Origin: JAIQFL01 sp035295745 | GTDB taxonomy: Bacteria; Acidobacteriota; Terriglobia; Bryobacterales; Bryobacteraceae | Reading direction: 5' to 3' | Assembly: GCA_035295745.1 (NCBI GenBank) | Contig: DATGIL010000015.1 | Span: forward strand, 267,892-331,891 | Length of the DNA stretch: 64,000 nt | Shown: piece after piece, positions 56,819 through 64,000 of the stretch | Layout of the letters: each line of letters opens with the position of its first letter | How positions within the stretch are numbered: position 1 is the stretch's first letter | The notes under the pieces: generated by a model | Told to the model about the DNA's origin: nothing | What the model saw: only the letters and a program-made list of their open reading frames with translations | Databases searched by the model: none | Made by a program: the position numbers and the translations under genes

Positions 56819-58375
56819 CTATTGGTTCGGGTCAGGAGGAGGCGCCGGCAACTCGAGTTCCGTGGGCGCACCCGCTGCGATTCGGATCTCGATGGACCGC
56901 GACCGGTCCGCCACCCAGCGCGCTTTCGATCCCTCTCCCGCGCGACGCGCAGCGATGCGGTACGTTCCCGGCCGCAAGCCGCCAAATGCAAACCGGCCGT
57001 CGTGATCGGGAAACGCCACTTGCACCGCCTGCGCACCGCCTGCCGCATCTCCCGGCACCAGCGCGACGGCGAAATCTCCGGGACTTGTGGTCCCCGTCAG
57101 TCTGCCATGGATCGATCCTGCCGGCGCCACCGCGATCGCTACCGGCTTTCCATCAAATGCCCCTGAAAGGTCGAGGGTCGCGGAGGCAGGTTGATAGCAT
57201 GACTCGCCCAAGCCCGACAATTGAATCTGATAGCGCGCCGGCGCGAGCCTTTCGACCGTCTGTTCCGTTTGGAAACTCACCTCGCCGCTGCGGTCGATCT
57301 GCGTCGCCCAGTCTTCCAACGCCGCGAGCGCCAGATGCGCGGTTGCTGGGCACGTGCCTGGCCGCATATCCCCCATGGCGGCGCGCAGAAGAAACGATAT
57401 GGTGCGCCCTTTTTGCAGCGGAACGGAGACGCCTTCCACGTTTCCGCCGCCTACGCCAAGCCGGATTCTGCCAAACAGCGGCGCATCTCGAAGGATTCCC
57501 TTGCCCCCGTATCCACCGATCGGACCCGAAGCGGTGAGTTGATAACTGCCGGAGGCGACACCTTCGAACTCGAAGCTGCCGTCAATTTGGGTCTCCGCCA
57601 CCGCCGTCGCCAGTGCAGGTTGCTCTTCGTTGGTGAGGGCAAGCCAATACCGTGTCTTCGCGTTCGCCTGATCGACCTTCCCCGTGACTTTATATAGACC
57701 GCTGGGAATCACTGCGAAATCGGCGCGATACTCCTCGCCGCCCGTGACCGCAAAAAACTGTGGGCGCGCATTGTCCGGATAAAACTGCACTCCAGACCCC
57801 AGCCCTGCCTGCGCGGACCCGCCTCCCATCGATCCGAATGTGGCTGTCGACGCGCCATAGCTCACCGCCACCGAGTATTCTCCGGGAGGGAGACCATGCA
57901 GACGATACTGGCCGCGCTCATTGACCCGCGTGTAGCTTCCTTGTCCGAGAATATCGAAGGGTCGCAGCACCGTGCCCTCCGCCGGCTTGCCGATGGCGTA
58001 CACGGAGGCGCCGCGAATCGGCTGTCCGCGCGCATCCAGGACTTGGCCGGCGATCACCCCGCAGCGCACGAGGCGGATCAGCATGCCTTCCTTCAAGCCG
58101 GTCATGCGCAGTGAAGATGTGACGTAGTTGGGTTTCAATGCCTCGATTCGATACTCGCCCGCGGGCAATCCTTCCGCGGCGAATCGACCGGTGGAGTCCG
58201 TTTCCAGATCGGCGGCCAGTTGGCGGACGCCCACCTGGTAAACGCGAACCTCGACCGAGGCCAGCGGGTTATTGGTGTGGTCCTCGACGACGAGACCCCG
58301 CAGCGTATCCGCCGCGGCATTCCCGGCGAGACCTGCCAGCAACACCACAGACAGCGAGAGAAATCCCAGGCGCAT
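56819..58375 (-). CDS. Exported protein with carboxypeptidase-regulatory-like domains (first of pair)
   Basis: The 518-residue protein has a signal peptide (LGFLSLSVVLLAGLAGNAAA) and several CarboxypepD_reg-type repeats (TLRGLVVEDHTNNPLASVEV, GVIAGQVLDARGQPIRGASV, VTGKVDQANAKTRYWLALT). The overall plan matches the next gene, indicating an old duplication. No catalytic residues recognised. Second gene of a likely three-gene operon with the 80-residue Ala/Gly-rich protein. Confidence 0.82.
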   Translation of the reverse strand: MRLGFLSLSVVLLAGLAGNAAADTLRGLVVEDHTNNPLASVEVRVYQVGVRQLAADLETDSTGRFAAEGLPAGEYRIEALKPNYVTSSLRMTGLKEGMLIRLVRCGVIAGQVLDARGQPIRGASVYAIGKPAEGTVLRPFDILGQGSYTRVNERGQYRLHGLPPGEYSVAVSYGASTATFGSMGGGSAQAGLGSGVQFYPDNARPQFFAVTGGEEYRADFAVIPSGLYKVTGKVDQANAKTRYWLALTNEEQPALATAVAETQIDGSFEFEGVASGSYQLTASGPIGGYGGKGILRDAPLFGRIRLGVGGGNVEGVSVPLQKGRTISFLLRAAMGDMRPGTCPATAHLALAALEDWATQIDRSGEVSFQTEQTVERLAPARYQIQLSGLGESCYQPASATLDLSGAFDGKPVAIAVAPAGSIHGRLTGTTSPGDFAVALVPGDAAGGAQAVQVAFPDHDGRFAFGGLRPGTYRIAARRAGEGSKARWVADRSRSIEIRIAAGAPTELELPAPPPDPNQ

Positions 58376-58398
58376 GCCCCCTCCGCGCCAGCCAGGTT

Positions 58399-58641
58399 CT
58401 ATTTACCCGCTTCGGCGCCCTTCGGTTTAGTGAGATTCCGATAGAATTTGTAACCTAACAGAAACACAATCGCTCCAGCCGCGGCGCCAACTCCGATCAC
58501 GACACCGGCTGCCAGCCCCGTGGCGGCTCCCTGCGCAGCGAGTTCCAACACTCCCACCGACGCGCCGCCCGCTCCCCCGACCCCTGCGCCGACACTTGCC
58601 ACCGCCGCCGCTTTTGCTACTTCTTTCCCGTTCTCAGTCAT
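58399..58641 (-). CDS. Small Ala/Gly/Val-rich hydrophobic protein
   Basis: The 80-residue protein starts MTENGKEVAKAAAVASVGAG (ATG at 58641; a longer in-frame start at 58674 is possible). Its middle is almost entirely small hydrophobic residues (GAGVGGAGGASVGVLELAAQ, AAGVVIGVGAAAGAIVFLLG), probably two packed membrane helices. A basic tail (YKFYRNLTKPKGAEAGK) follows. The composition is bacteriocin- or holin-like, but there is no recognisable family. It heads the operon of the two carboxypeptidase-regulatory proteins, 23 bases before the next gene. Confidence 0.6.
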   Translation of the reverse strand: MTENGKEVAKAAAVASVGAGVGGAGGASVGVLELAAQGAATGLAAGVVIGVGAAAGAIVFLLGYKFYRNLTKPKGAEAGK

Positions 58642-59060
58642 TAGAAGAACCCCGATTCCTTCATGTTGACACAAAGTGGAGTAAGAGTCAGTGGTGTCAG
58701 CGGCGGGGAGGATGTCCTCCAGGCCGTGGCGCGCAACAGCACTACATTGTCATTAGAGAATGTGCCATCAGTTAGTGGGCACGAGAGGGGCGGCGCCGGG
58801 GAGCCGCGCGGGAAGAGACGGTACTCATTGCCTCCTCCGTTGCGCGCGATGTTCTCAATCCACGCTCCCGTCGCGGGGAGCGACAGGAACAACGGACTCG
58901 ATGCCATCCTGCGCCGACGTCACTGACGAAGACGAAGCGTATCCCGCGCTGATGGACAATCAGCCCACGTCGTTCCGGAGAGCGCGAGTGAAACCGGATT
59001 GAGCACCGGCCGCGGTCCGATGCTTCGACACGCCGTGGCCGTCAGGTTTATGGATACCCA
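58642..59060. other. Intergenic region, no gene supported
   Basis: Frames of 80-90 codons exist on both strands (for example 58663-58926 plus and 58641-58907 minus). They overlap each other, lack ribosome sites and show no family motifs, so none is called. The right end leads into repeat copy J. Confidence 0.4.
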
Positions 59061-59108
59061 AGATCGTCGACATGAGTCTCGACGTGGCAAACAGGAGAGT
59101 TGCCCCAC
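59061..59108 (-). repeat. Two-hairpin intergenic repeat, copy J (inverted, diverged)
   Basis: Read on the minus strand, it starts GTGGGGCAACTCTCCTG and has hairpin 2 GTCGAGA-ctca-TGTCGAC with one mismatch. It lies 13 bases after the ferredoxin stop and could serve as its transcript end. Confidence 0.75.
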
Positions 59109-59121
59109 GCCGGACGGTGCG

Positions 59122-59373
59122 CTAGTTGTAGTGTGCTGCGTTCAGATCGGCGAAGCGCGCGAACTCGGCTGGGAGGTCGTCCAGCGCGTAGATCGAATTG
59201 GTGGGGCAGACCGGGATACAGGCCCCGCAGTCGATACAGTCGTTTGGATCGACGTAGAGTTGCGGAGCTTCCGCAAACTGCGTCTCGTCCTGCTTGGGGT
59301 GAATGCAGTCCACGGGGCAGGCCTGCACGCACAGTTCATCTTTAGTACAAGTATCAGTAATTACGTATGCCAT
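59122..59373 (-). CDS. Two-cluster 4Fe-4S/3Fe-4S ferredoxin
   Basis: The 83-residue protein (ATG at 59373, MAYVITDTC) has eight cysteines at 9, 15, 19, 23, 46, 49, 52 and 56. The second set C-x2-C-x2-C-x3-CP is the classic 4Fe-4S motif; the first (C-x5-C-x3-C) is a variant spacing as in 7Fe-type ferredoxins. It is a small soluble electron carrier. A frame extending to 59604 has no support. The gene stands alone, so its redox partner is unknown. Confidence 0.93.
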   Translation of the reverse strand: MAYVITDTCTKDELCVQACPVDCIHPKQDETQFAEAPQLYVDPNDCIDCGACIPVCPTNSIYALDDLPAEFARFADLNAAHYN

Positions 59374-59640
59374 TATGCCGAAATCGCTGCAATTCCGGTG
59401 CCACGAGTGATGCAGTGTCAATAAGCAGATAATCAGGACGTTAATTCTGCAAGATACCCACAAGTGGGTGAATATGCGCAGCGCCGAAGCGTGAGGTGGG
59501 CTATCTCCCCTTGCGTTACGAGTCGGTTCGCGGGTACCCCACGTGAGGCGCCCGGGATCGAAATCCTTCAGCTCACGAATCGATTTAAATCTATGGAGGG
59601 TCAAGCCTCCAGCGAGGGTCTCATGGGACTTCGTCTCTCA

Positions 59641-59668
59641 TTTAACTGCGCAGCGCCCGCCCTATAAT
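59641..59668 (+). promoter_or_regulatory. Predicted sigma-70-type promoter of gatB
   Basis: A perfect TATAAT at 59663-59668 with TTTAAC 16 bases upstream (59641-59646). The gatB ATG follows at 59681, so the leader would be only some 5-7 bases, close to leaderless. Confidence 0.5.
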
Positions 59669-59680
59669 GAAATTACGCCA

Positions 59681-61174
59681 ATGTCTTCCTCCGTTCTCGA
59701 TCTGGCCACACCTGCCGCCCTTGCGCGCTATGAGCCCGTTATCGGACTCGAAGTCCATGTCCAGCTCGCCACCGCGACCAAGATTTTCTGCGGATGCCCC
59801 ACCGGATTCGGCGCGCCTCCGAATACCAATGTCTGCCCGGTGTGCCTGGGACTGCCCGGTGCGTTGCCGGTATTGAGCCGCGAGGCGGTGGAATTGGCGA
59901 TCAGGGCAGGACTCGCGCTCAACTGTAGCATTCGGCGCCAGTCCCGGTTCGCGCGCAAAAACTATTTCTACCCCGACTTGCCGAAGGGCTACCAGATTTC
60001 GCAATACGATGAGCCGGTGGCCGAACACGGTTATCTCGACATCATGGTGGAGGGCGTGGAGAAGCGCATTGGCGTAACGCGCGTTCACATGGAGGACGAT
60101 GCGGGCAAGAGCATCCACGACGGCTTCAAAGATTCCGACCGCTACTCGTATGTCGACTTGAATCGATCCGGGACGCCCCTCATTGAGATCGTGAGCGAAC
60201 CCGATATGCGCAGTTCGGCCGAAGCGTACGCGTACGTGACCGAGATCAAGCAGGTGCTGCAATTCATCGCGGTCTCCACGTGCGACATGGAGAAGGGTCA
60301 TCTGCGCTGCGATGCGAATGTCTCGGTACGTCTTAGGGGTGCCGAGAAGTTTGGCACCAAGGCGGAAGTCAAGAACTTGAATTCGTTTCGCTTTCTCAAG
60401 CAGGCGCTGGATTTCGAGATTGCGCGCCAGGTGGCGCTGCTCGAATCAGGCGGCCGCGTGGTGCAGGAGACTCGTCTGTACAATCCTGATATGGGCGAGA
60501 CATTTACCATGCGGAGCAAGGAGGACGCCCACGATTACCGCTATTTTCCCGAGCCGGATCTGGTGCCGCTCCGCGTTGGCGATAAGTGGCTGGCGGAAGT
60601 CGAATCTTCAATGCCGGAATTGCCAGCCCGCAAGCGGAAGCGCTTCATCGACGAGTTTGGGTTGCGCGCTTACGATGCCGAGGTGTTGACGGCGTCGCGG
60701 CCCGCGAGCGAGTATTTCGAGGCGGTGGCGCGCATTTCGGGCGATCCGAAAACGGCGGCCAACTGGGTGATGGGCGAGTTGATGGCATTGCTCAAGTCGG
60801 AGAGCAAGGAGATCGCGGATTCGCCGGTGAGTCCCGAGAATTTAGGCGAATTGGTGAAGTTGATTGCGCAGAACGAGATCTCGGGGAAACTGGCGAAGGA
60901 GATTTTTCCCAAGATGTTCTCGTCAGGGGAAGCGGCAGGCGTGATTATGGAACGAGAGGGACTCAAGCAGATCAGCGACACCGGGGCGCTCGACCGGATC
61001 ATCGAAGAGGTGATCGCGAATAATCCCAAGCAGGTGGACCAGTATCGCGGCGGCAAAACGACGGTGATCAATTTCCTGGTTGGACAGGCGATGCGCGCCA
61101 CTCGCGGGCAAGCGAATGTCACCGTGGTGACAGACATGCTTAAGCGAAAATTGGGCACAGGAGAAATATGCTGA
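59681..61174 (+). CDS. gatB: Asp-tRNA(Asn)/Glu-tRNA(Gln) amidotransferase subunit B
   Basis: The roughly 497-residue protein has RYEPVIGLEVHVQLATATKI, GCPTGFGAPPNTNVCPVCLG (cysteines of the zinc site), the kinase-like core with HMEDDAGKS, and the C-terminal YqeY-like domain. GatCAB amidates mischarged Glu-tRNA(Gln)/Asp-tRNA(Asn). gatA and gatC are not adjacent. ATG at 59681 fits family starts; the longer frame to 59543 is rejected because the promoter lies inside it. It overlaps bcp by seven bases. Confidence 0.97.
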   Translation: MSSSVLDLATPAALARYEPVIGLEVHVQLATATKIFCGCPTGFGAPPNTNVCPVCLGLPGALPVLSREAVELAIRAGLALNCSIRRQSRFARKNYFYPDLPKGYQISQYDEPVAEHGYLDIMVEGVEKRIGVTRVHMEDDAGKSIHDGFKDSDRYSYVDLNRSGTPLIEIVSEPDMRSSAEAYAYVTEIKQVLQFIAVSTCDMEKGHLRCDANVSVRLRGAEKFGTKAEVKNLNSFRFLKQALDFEIARQVALLESGGRVVQETRLYNPDMGETFTMRSKEDAHDYRYFPEPDLVPLRVGDKWLAEVESSMPELPARKRKRFIDEFGLRAYDAEVLTASRPASEYFEAVARISGDPKTAANWVMGELMALLKSESKEIADSPVSPENLGELVKLIAQNEISGKLAKEIFPKMFSSGEAAGVIMEREGLKQISDTGALDRIIEEVIANNPKQVDQYRGGKTTVINFLVGQAMRATRGQANVTVVTDMLKRKLGTGEIC

Positions 61175-61620
61175 AGGAAGGCGACCAGGCACCGGACATC
61201 CATCTGCGGACAGATAGCGGTGACGAGTTTTCTCTATCGAGTCTGCGCGGAAAGCGGGTGGTGCTGTACTTCTATCCGAAGGCGGATACGCCGGGATGTA
61301 CCACGGAGGCGTGCGAGTTTCGCGACGGAATCCAGGACTTCGCCGGAAAGGATGCGGTGGTGCTGGGCATCTCGCCCGATAAGCCCGCGGCCCAGGCGAA
61401 ATTCAAGACCAAGTATCATCTCCCGTTTCCTTTGCTGGCGGATGAGGATAAGGCCGCTGCCCAGGCTTTCGGCGTTTGGAAAGAGAAGAATATGTACGGC
61501 AAGAAGGTGATGGGCATCGAGCGGACGACGTTCATCATCGGGCCCGATGGCAAGATCGAGAAGGTGTACGCGAAGGTCAAGGCGCAAGGGCATGCCGCCC
61601 AGGTGCTCGCGGATTTGTAG
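61168..61620 (+). CDS. bcp: Peroxiredoxin BCP/PrxQ
   Basis: The 150-residue atypical 2-Cys peroxiredoxin has APDIHLRTDSGDEFSL, LYFYPKADTPGCTTEACEF with peroxidatic and resolving cysteines five apart, and TTFIIGPDGKIEKVY. It reduces organic hydroperoxides in the cytoplasm with thioredoxin as donor. Length is typical. Translationally coupled to gatB by an ATG inside its 3' end. Confidence 0.96.
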   Translation: MLKEGDQAPDIHLRTDSGDEFSLSSLRGKRVVLYFYPKADTPGCTTEACEFRDGIQDFAGKDAVVLGISPDKPAAQAKFKTKYHLPFPLLADEDKAAAQAFGVWKEKNMYGKKVMGIERTTFIIGPDGKIEKVYAKVKAQGHAAQVLADL

Positions 61621-61631
61621 AGCCTGCGCGA

Positions 61632-63797
61632 TTAGCGCTGCGACCTGCGGGGTGAGCCGGGCGCCAGGCCACTTCTCGCTCCTTTTGTAATTTCGATCGA
61701 AGCGAAGCCTGCCGGTCCGGGCGCGACCGATACCGCAAAGCGCTGCGCCTGAGCATCGTAGGACATTGGTCCGGCATCGCCTTCGACCACCGAAACGGTA
61801 GGCGCCATGGGCGAATAGCCTTCAATCGTGCGGGAAAGCTCTCCCTTGGCAAACGCTACCGTCAGGTGTACGGTGCCATCGTCCGCCAGCCTGGTGATGC
61901 GCTTGCGGCCTAAGGTCACGAAATGTCCAGTATCGCCGATGATCGCCATGCCGGAGGGTCCGATGGGCGTCGCGACATGGTAGATGTACTGATTGGTGAT
62001 TGATTCACTCACCAACTCCCACGGCTGCACCACGCGGCCCGTGCCGTCTGCGGCGTTGTACAGATAGATGGCTTGGCCTACTCCGAAATCGGCTGGCTGA
62101 AACTGCGCTACGGTATTGGCTCCCTGTGGGAAGGCGAAGACATACCATGCCCGCAAGCCATCGAAGTCCGTGTAGGCGGATGAGATCAGCGGCGCCAGCG
62201 CAATCTGGGAATCGCTCAAATAACTGCTATCGAGCGGTGTGAGCGGCACGTCAGGCTTGACGATCACCCCATCGCGGCGTGCCACGCGGAACAGGTTGGC
62301 GGTGCTCATCGTGCCAATCGGATCGCCAACTCCTACTGGGCCCGCGGAGAGATTGGCGACTAGAAGATTGCCGGTCTCTGTACTCATGAAGACGTCGGTG
62401 AAGGGCCAGATGCCGAGCGCGCTTGCGAGCCTGGAGGCGTAGAGGAAATTCCGCCAGCGCGTGGGGCCAAAGCGATCTTCGCTGGTGCGGATGCTGGTGA
62501 GATTGCTGTAGCGCGCGCCTTGGAGGAAGTGGCGCGCGGTGGGCATGCAGTATTGCATCGTAAGGTTCTGCTGGGCCATCGCGCCGGCCATGTTGTCGAG
62601 GAACGCGTCGGGATCGGTCAGGTTGAAAGCGGTCTGCGCGTGATCGTAAAGCCAATCCTGCTCGTAAGTGGTGACGCCGGAATTCGCGAGGTATCGCGCC
62701 ACCTCACCCCAGTACAAGGGATCGATGGAGACGTCGCCCGAAATCTGATACTGCTGGCGATAGGGACTGCTGGCGTCGATCCAGCGGGCGTGAGTCATCA
62801 GCGGCGCGCCCAATGCCTGTTGGAAGCTTGCGAGACTGGACGGAAATAGCAATGGATCGGCGTGGTACTCGTACATGCCGTCGCCGTGGTCGTTCCAGTC
62901 GGCGGCGGCGCCCTTTGGGTAGAACCAACTGTCGAGTTGCAGGTAGCCCAAGGCGATCCCCTGCCGGTCGAAGTCGGCCTTCACGGCACGCAAGGTGTCG
63001 GAGTAGCTGAGCGCCGGGTCAGTCGCATAGTAATAGGTAGCGCCGTTGTCGGTCCAATATCCCAGGGTCTTCAGCATGAGGTCGGCGTCATTGGCCGGGC
63101 GTACCTTGCCGCTCAGAGTAGTCATCATCTTGCCCCATGTATCGAAGCCGCGATTGATGCCGGTCTCGATCACCAGGAGGGTCTGCTGCGTGAAGCCTGC
63201 GGGGAGAGCCGCAATTTTCGTGGAGATGCCACTTGAGAGCACGCCGCCGGCGTTCGCCGTGCTGGCCACCATGGCGTGGGTGAGCGGGGAGAGGACGAAG
63301 GTGTTGGCCGCCGAATCGAACGCGATCCAGGGGCTGTCATCGGAGGTGCCGAAGAAAGTCGGATAGCCGAACATTCCGGCGAAGGCAATCCGCCCGGTCC
63401 ATTTCGGGAATTGAGTGAACGACGGGAAGGCCAGGCTGTTGGCGGCGGTGGAGGAATTGCTCGCGGTGAACATCACCGCCATCTGATTGAACCAGGCGCG
63501 GATGGCGGCATGGTGTGGCGCGTCCGACTGGAAATCGAAAGTGATCTCCTGGTATGGACCCATAGCGTCGCTGCCGACCGCCGTATAGAGGTTCGAAAGT
63601 GGAAATCCAGTCTGCCCGCTGAATCGCCAAGCGGGGTTGGTGAGATTGATGGTGTAGACGCCGCTGGACTGCACGTTAACCGTGAGCCCATCAGCGCCGG
63701 AAATCGTGGCAGATGCAGCACATAAAGGGGAGATCGACAGCAGCAGAAGAAAGCCCCGAACGATAGCCCTGAAGAGAACGACCCGGTTTGGAACCAT
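61632..63797 (-). CDS. Exported glycosidase-like protein (possible alpha-galactosidase clan)
   Basis: The 721-residue protein has a signal peptide (AIVRGFLLLLSISPLCAA). An N-terminal beta domain comes first, then a TIM-barrel-like region: TLGYWTDNGATYYYATDP, IALGYLQLDSWFYPKG (a possible acid/base-nucleophile strand), THARWIDASSPYRQQ and TYEQDWLYDH. The Asp in QLDSW and in YEQDW are candidate catalytic residues. The layout recalls GH36/GH31-like enzymes, but no precise family can be assigned. It converges with bcp, 11 bases apart. Confidence 0.65.
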   Translation of the reverse strand: MVPNRVVLFRAIVRGFLLLLSISPLCAASATISGADGLTVNVQSSGVYTINLTNPAWRFSGQTGFPLSNLYTAVGSDAMGPYQEITFDFQSDAPHHAAIRAWFNQMAVMFTASNSSTAANSLAFPSFTQFPKWTGRIAFAGMFGYPTFFGTSDDSPWIAFDSAANTFVLSPLTHAMVASTANAGGVLSSGISTKIAALPAGFTQQTLLVIETGINRGFDTWGKMMTTLSGKVRPANDADLMLKTLGYWTDNGATYYYATDPALSYSDTLRAVKADFDRQGIALGYLQLDSWFYPKGAAADWNDHGDGMYEYHADPLLFPSSLASFQQALGAPLMTHARWIDASSPYRQQYQISGDVSIDPLYWGEVARYLANSGVTTYEQDWLYDHAQTAFNLTDPDAFLDNMAGAMAQQNLTMQYCMPTARHFLQGARYSNLTSIRTSEDRFGPTRWRNFLYASRLASALGIWPFTDVFMSTETGNLLVANLSAGPVGVGDPIGTMSTANLFRVARRDGVIVKPDVPLTPLDSSYLSDSQIALAPLISSAYTDFDGLRAWYVFAFPQGANTVAQFQPADFGVGQAIYLYNAADGTGRVVQPWELVSESITNQYIYHVATPIGPSGMAIIGDTGHFVTLGRKRITRLADDGTVHLTVAFAKGELSRTIEGYSPMAPTVSVVEGDAGPMSYDAQAQRFAVSVAPGPAGFASIEITKGARSGLAPGSPRRSQR

Positions 63798-63915
63798 TGG
63801 ACCCTAAACTGTAATGATTATCACACAAATCCGGACGATGGGGTGTAACCGCTTTGTAAAGGGTGCGCGACATAAAAGTGGCGAGTTGCACCGGGCCCGT
63901 GTTTATGGGATATTT

Positions 63916-63937
63916 CTGAGCGTATATATACTCTCAG
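63916..63937. promoter_or_regulatory. AT-rich dyad upstream of the last gene
   Basis: CTGAG and CTCAG flank GTATATATAC, itself a palindrome. It lies 13-34 bases before the ATG at 63950, at the place of a -10 region, and could be an operator or promoter. Confidence 0.35.
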
Positions 63938-63949
63938 AAAGAGGCTGCG

Positions 63950-64000
63950 ATGCCCGATTCCCTCTCCGACCTCGAAGGTGTCCGATCCAAGCTCCTCCAA
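63950..64000 (+). CDS. Start of a gene cut by the window edge (possibly DUF6788-like)
   Basis: ATG at 63950 with GAGG seven bases upstream; 17 codons visible (MPDSLSDLEGVRSKLLQ). The N-terminus recalls DUF6788 proteins that occur near transposases, but 17 residues are too few to be sure. Confidence 0.4.
   Translation, partial: MPDSLSDLEGVRSKLLQ

Noticed and set aside
58663..58926. 87-codon plus-strand frame near the small Ala/Gly-rich gene
   Set aside because: Overlaps an equally plausible minus-strand frame; neither has motifs or a ribosome site.

Overview
The window is GC-rich, gene-dense chromosomal DNA. It most likely comes from an Acidobacteriota bacterium of the Solibacter/Bryobacter type. 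The signs are: Tat-exported Gfo/Idh/MocA oxidoreductases, an Oar-like TonB-dependent receptor with an N-terminal carboxypeptidase-regulatory domain, M56 (BlaR1-type) peptidases fused to a C-terminal DUF3738/TIGR03435-like domain, a large BNR-propeller protein, a ThuA protein, Gly/Arg-rich inserts in exported proteins, and a dispersed intergenic two-hairpin repeat. The species assignment is inference from gene content; no rRNA is present.

Layout. 1-8.3 kb: a truncated exported protein, a Gfo/Idh/MocA oxidoreductase, a FISUMP-domain protein, dnaE, tRNA-Arg(CCT) and a beta-propeller protein. 8.4-21.6 kb: BNR propeller, SnoaL-like protein, membrane Ser/Thr kinase, alpha/beta hydrolase, cupin-like protein, GDPD, Oar-like receptor and a HEAT-repeat protein. 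21.8-25.7 kb: a BlaI repressor followed by two BlaR1-M56-DUF3738 genes, with a clear inverted-repeat operator at the blaI start. 25.7-30.9 kb: DUF169, DUF218, an rRNA/tRNA methyltransferase, rarA, a nucleoside deoxyribosyltransferase-like gene and a trans-sulfuration enzyme. 31-37.3 kb: a partial Tad/Flp pilus locus (tadC, tadB, tadA, tadZ/cpaE, tadE) co-transcribed behind a P1-family (DmpA-like) peptidase. 37.3-40.8 kb: an Mla-type lipid transporter (mlaE, mlaF, mlaD) plus an HpnK/ChbG-like deacetylase. 40.8-48.9 kb: a DapA-family enzyme, a 43-codon membrane miniprotein, a degenerate aldo/keto-reductase-like gene, pyruvate carboxylase, a HepT toxin gene behind a frameshifted mntA antitoxin, ThuA and an exported peroxiredoxin. 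49-55 kb: a CxxCH outer-membrane-like protein with YceI, a second Gfo/Idh/MocA, efp, selA and DinB. 55-64 kb: two carboxypeptidase-regulatory-domain proteins behind an 80-residue Ala/Gly-rich protein, a ferredoxin, gatB with a good promoter, bcp, a glycosidase-like exported protein and the start of one more gene.

The most interesting items are: (1) ten copies of a 50-60 bp intergenic repeat with two adjacent hairpins whose stems differ by compensatory changes, including a head-to-head pair inside the tad operon; (2) the BlaI/BlaR-DUF3738 module with its operator; (3) two copies of a C-rich element that would be G-quadruplex-prone on the minus strand; (4) the P1 peptidase-tad translational coupling; (5) HepT next to a broken MntA; (6) an MlaF ATPase lacking the Walker B glutamate; (7) EF-P with Asn at the modifiable tip position. 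No CRISPR array, prophage, integrase or complete insertion sequence was seen.
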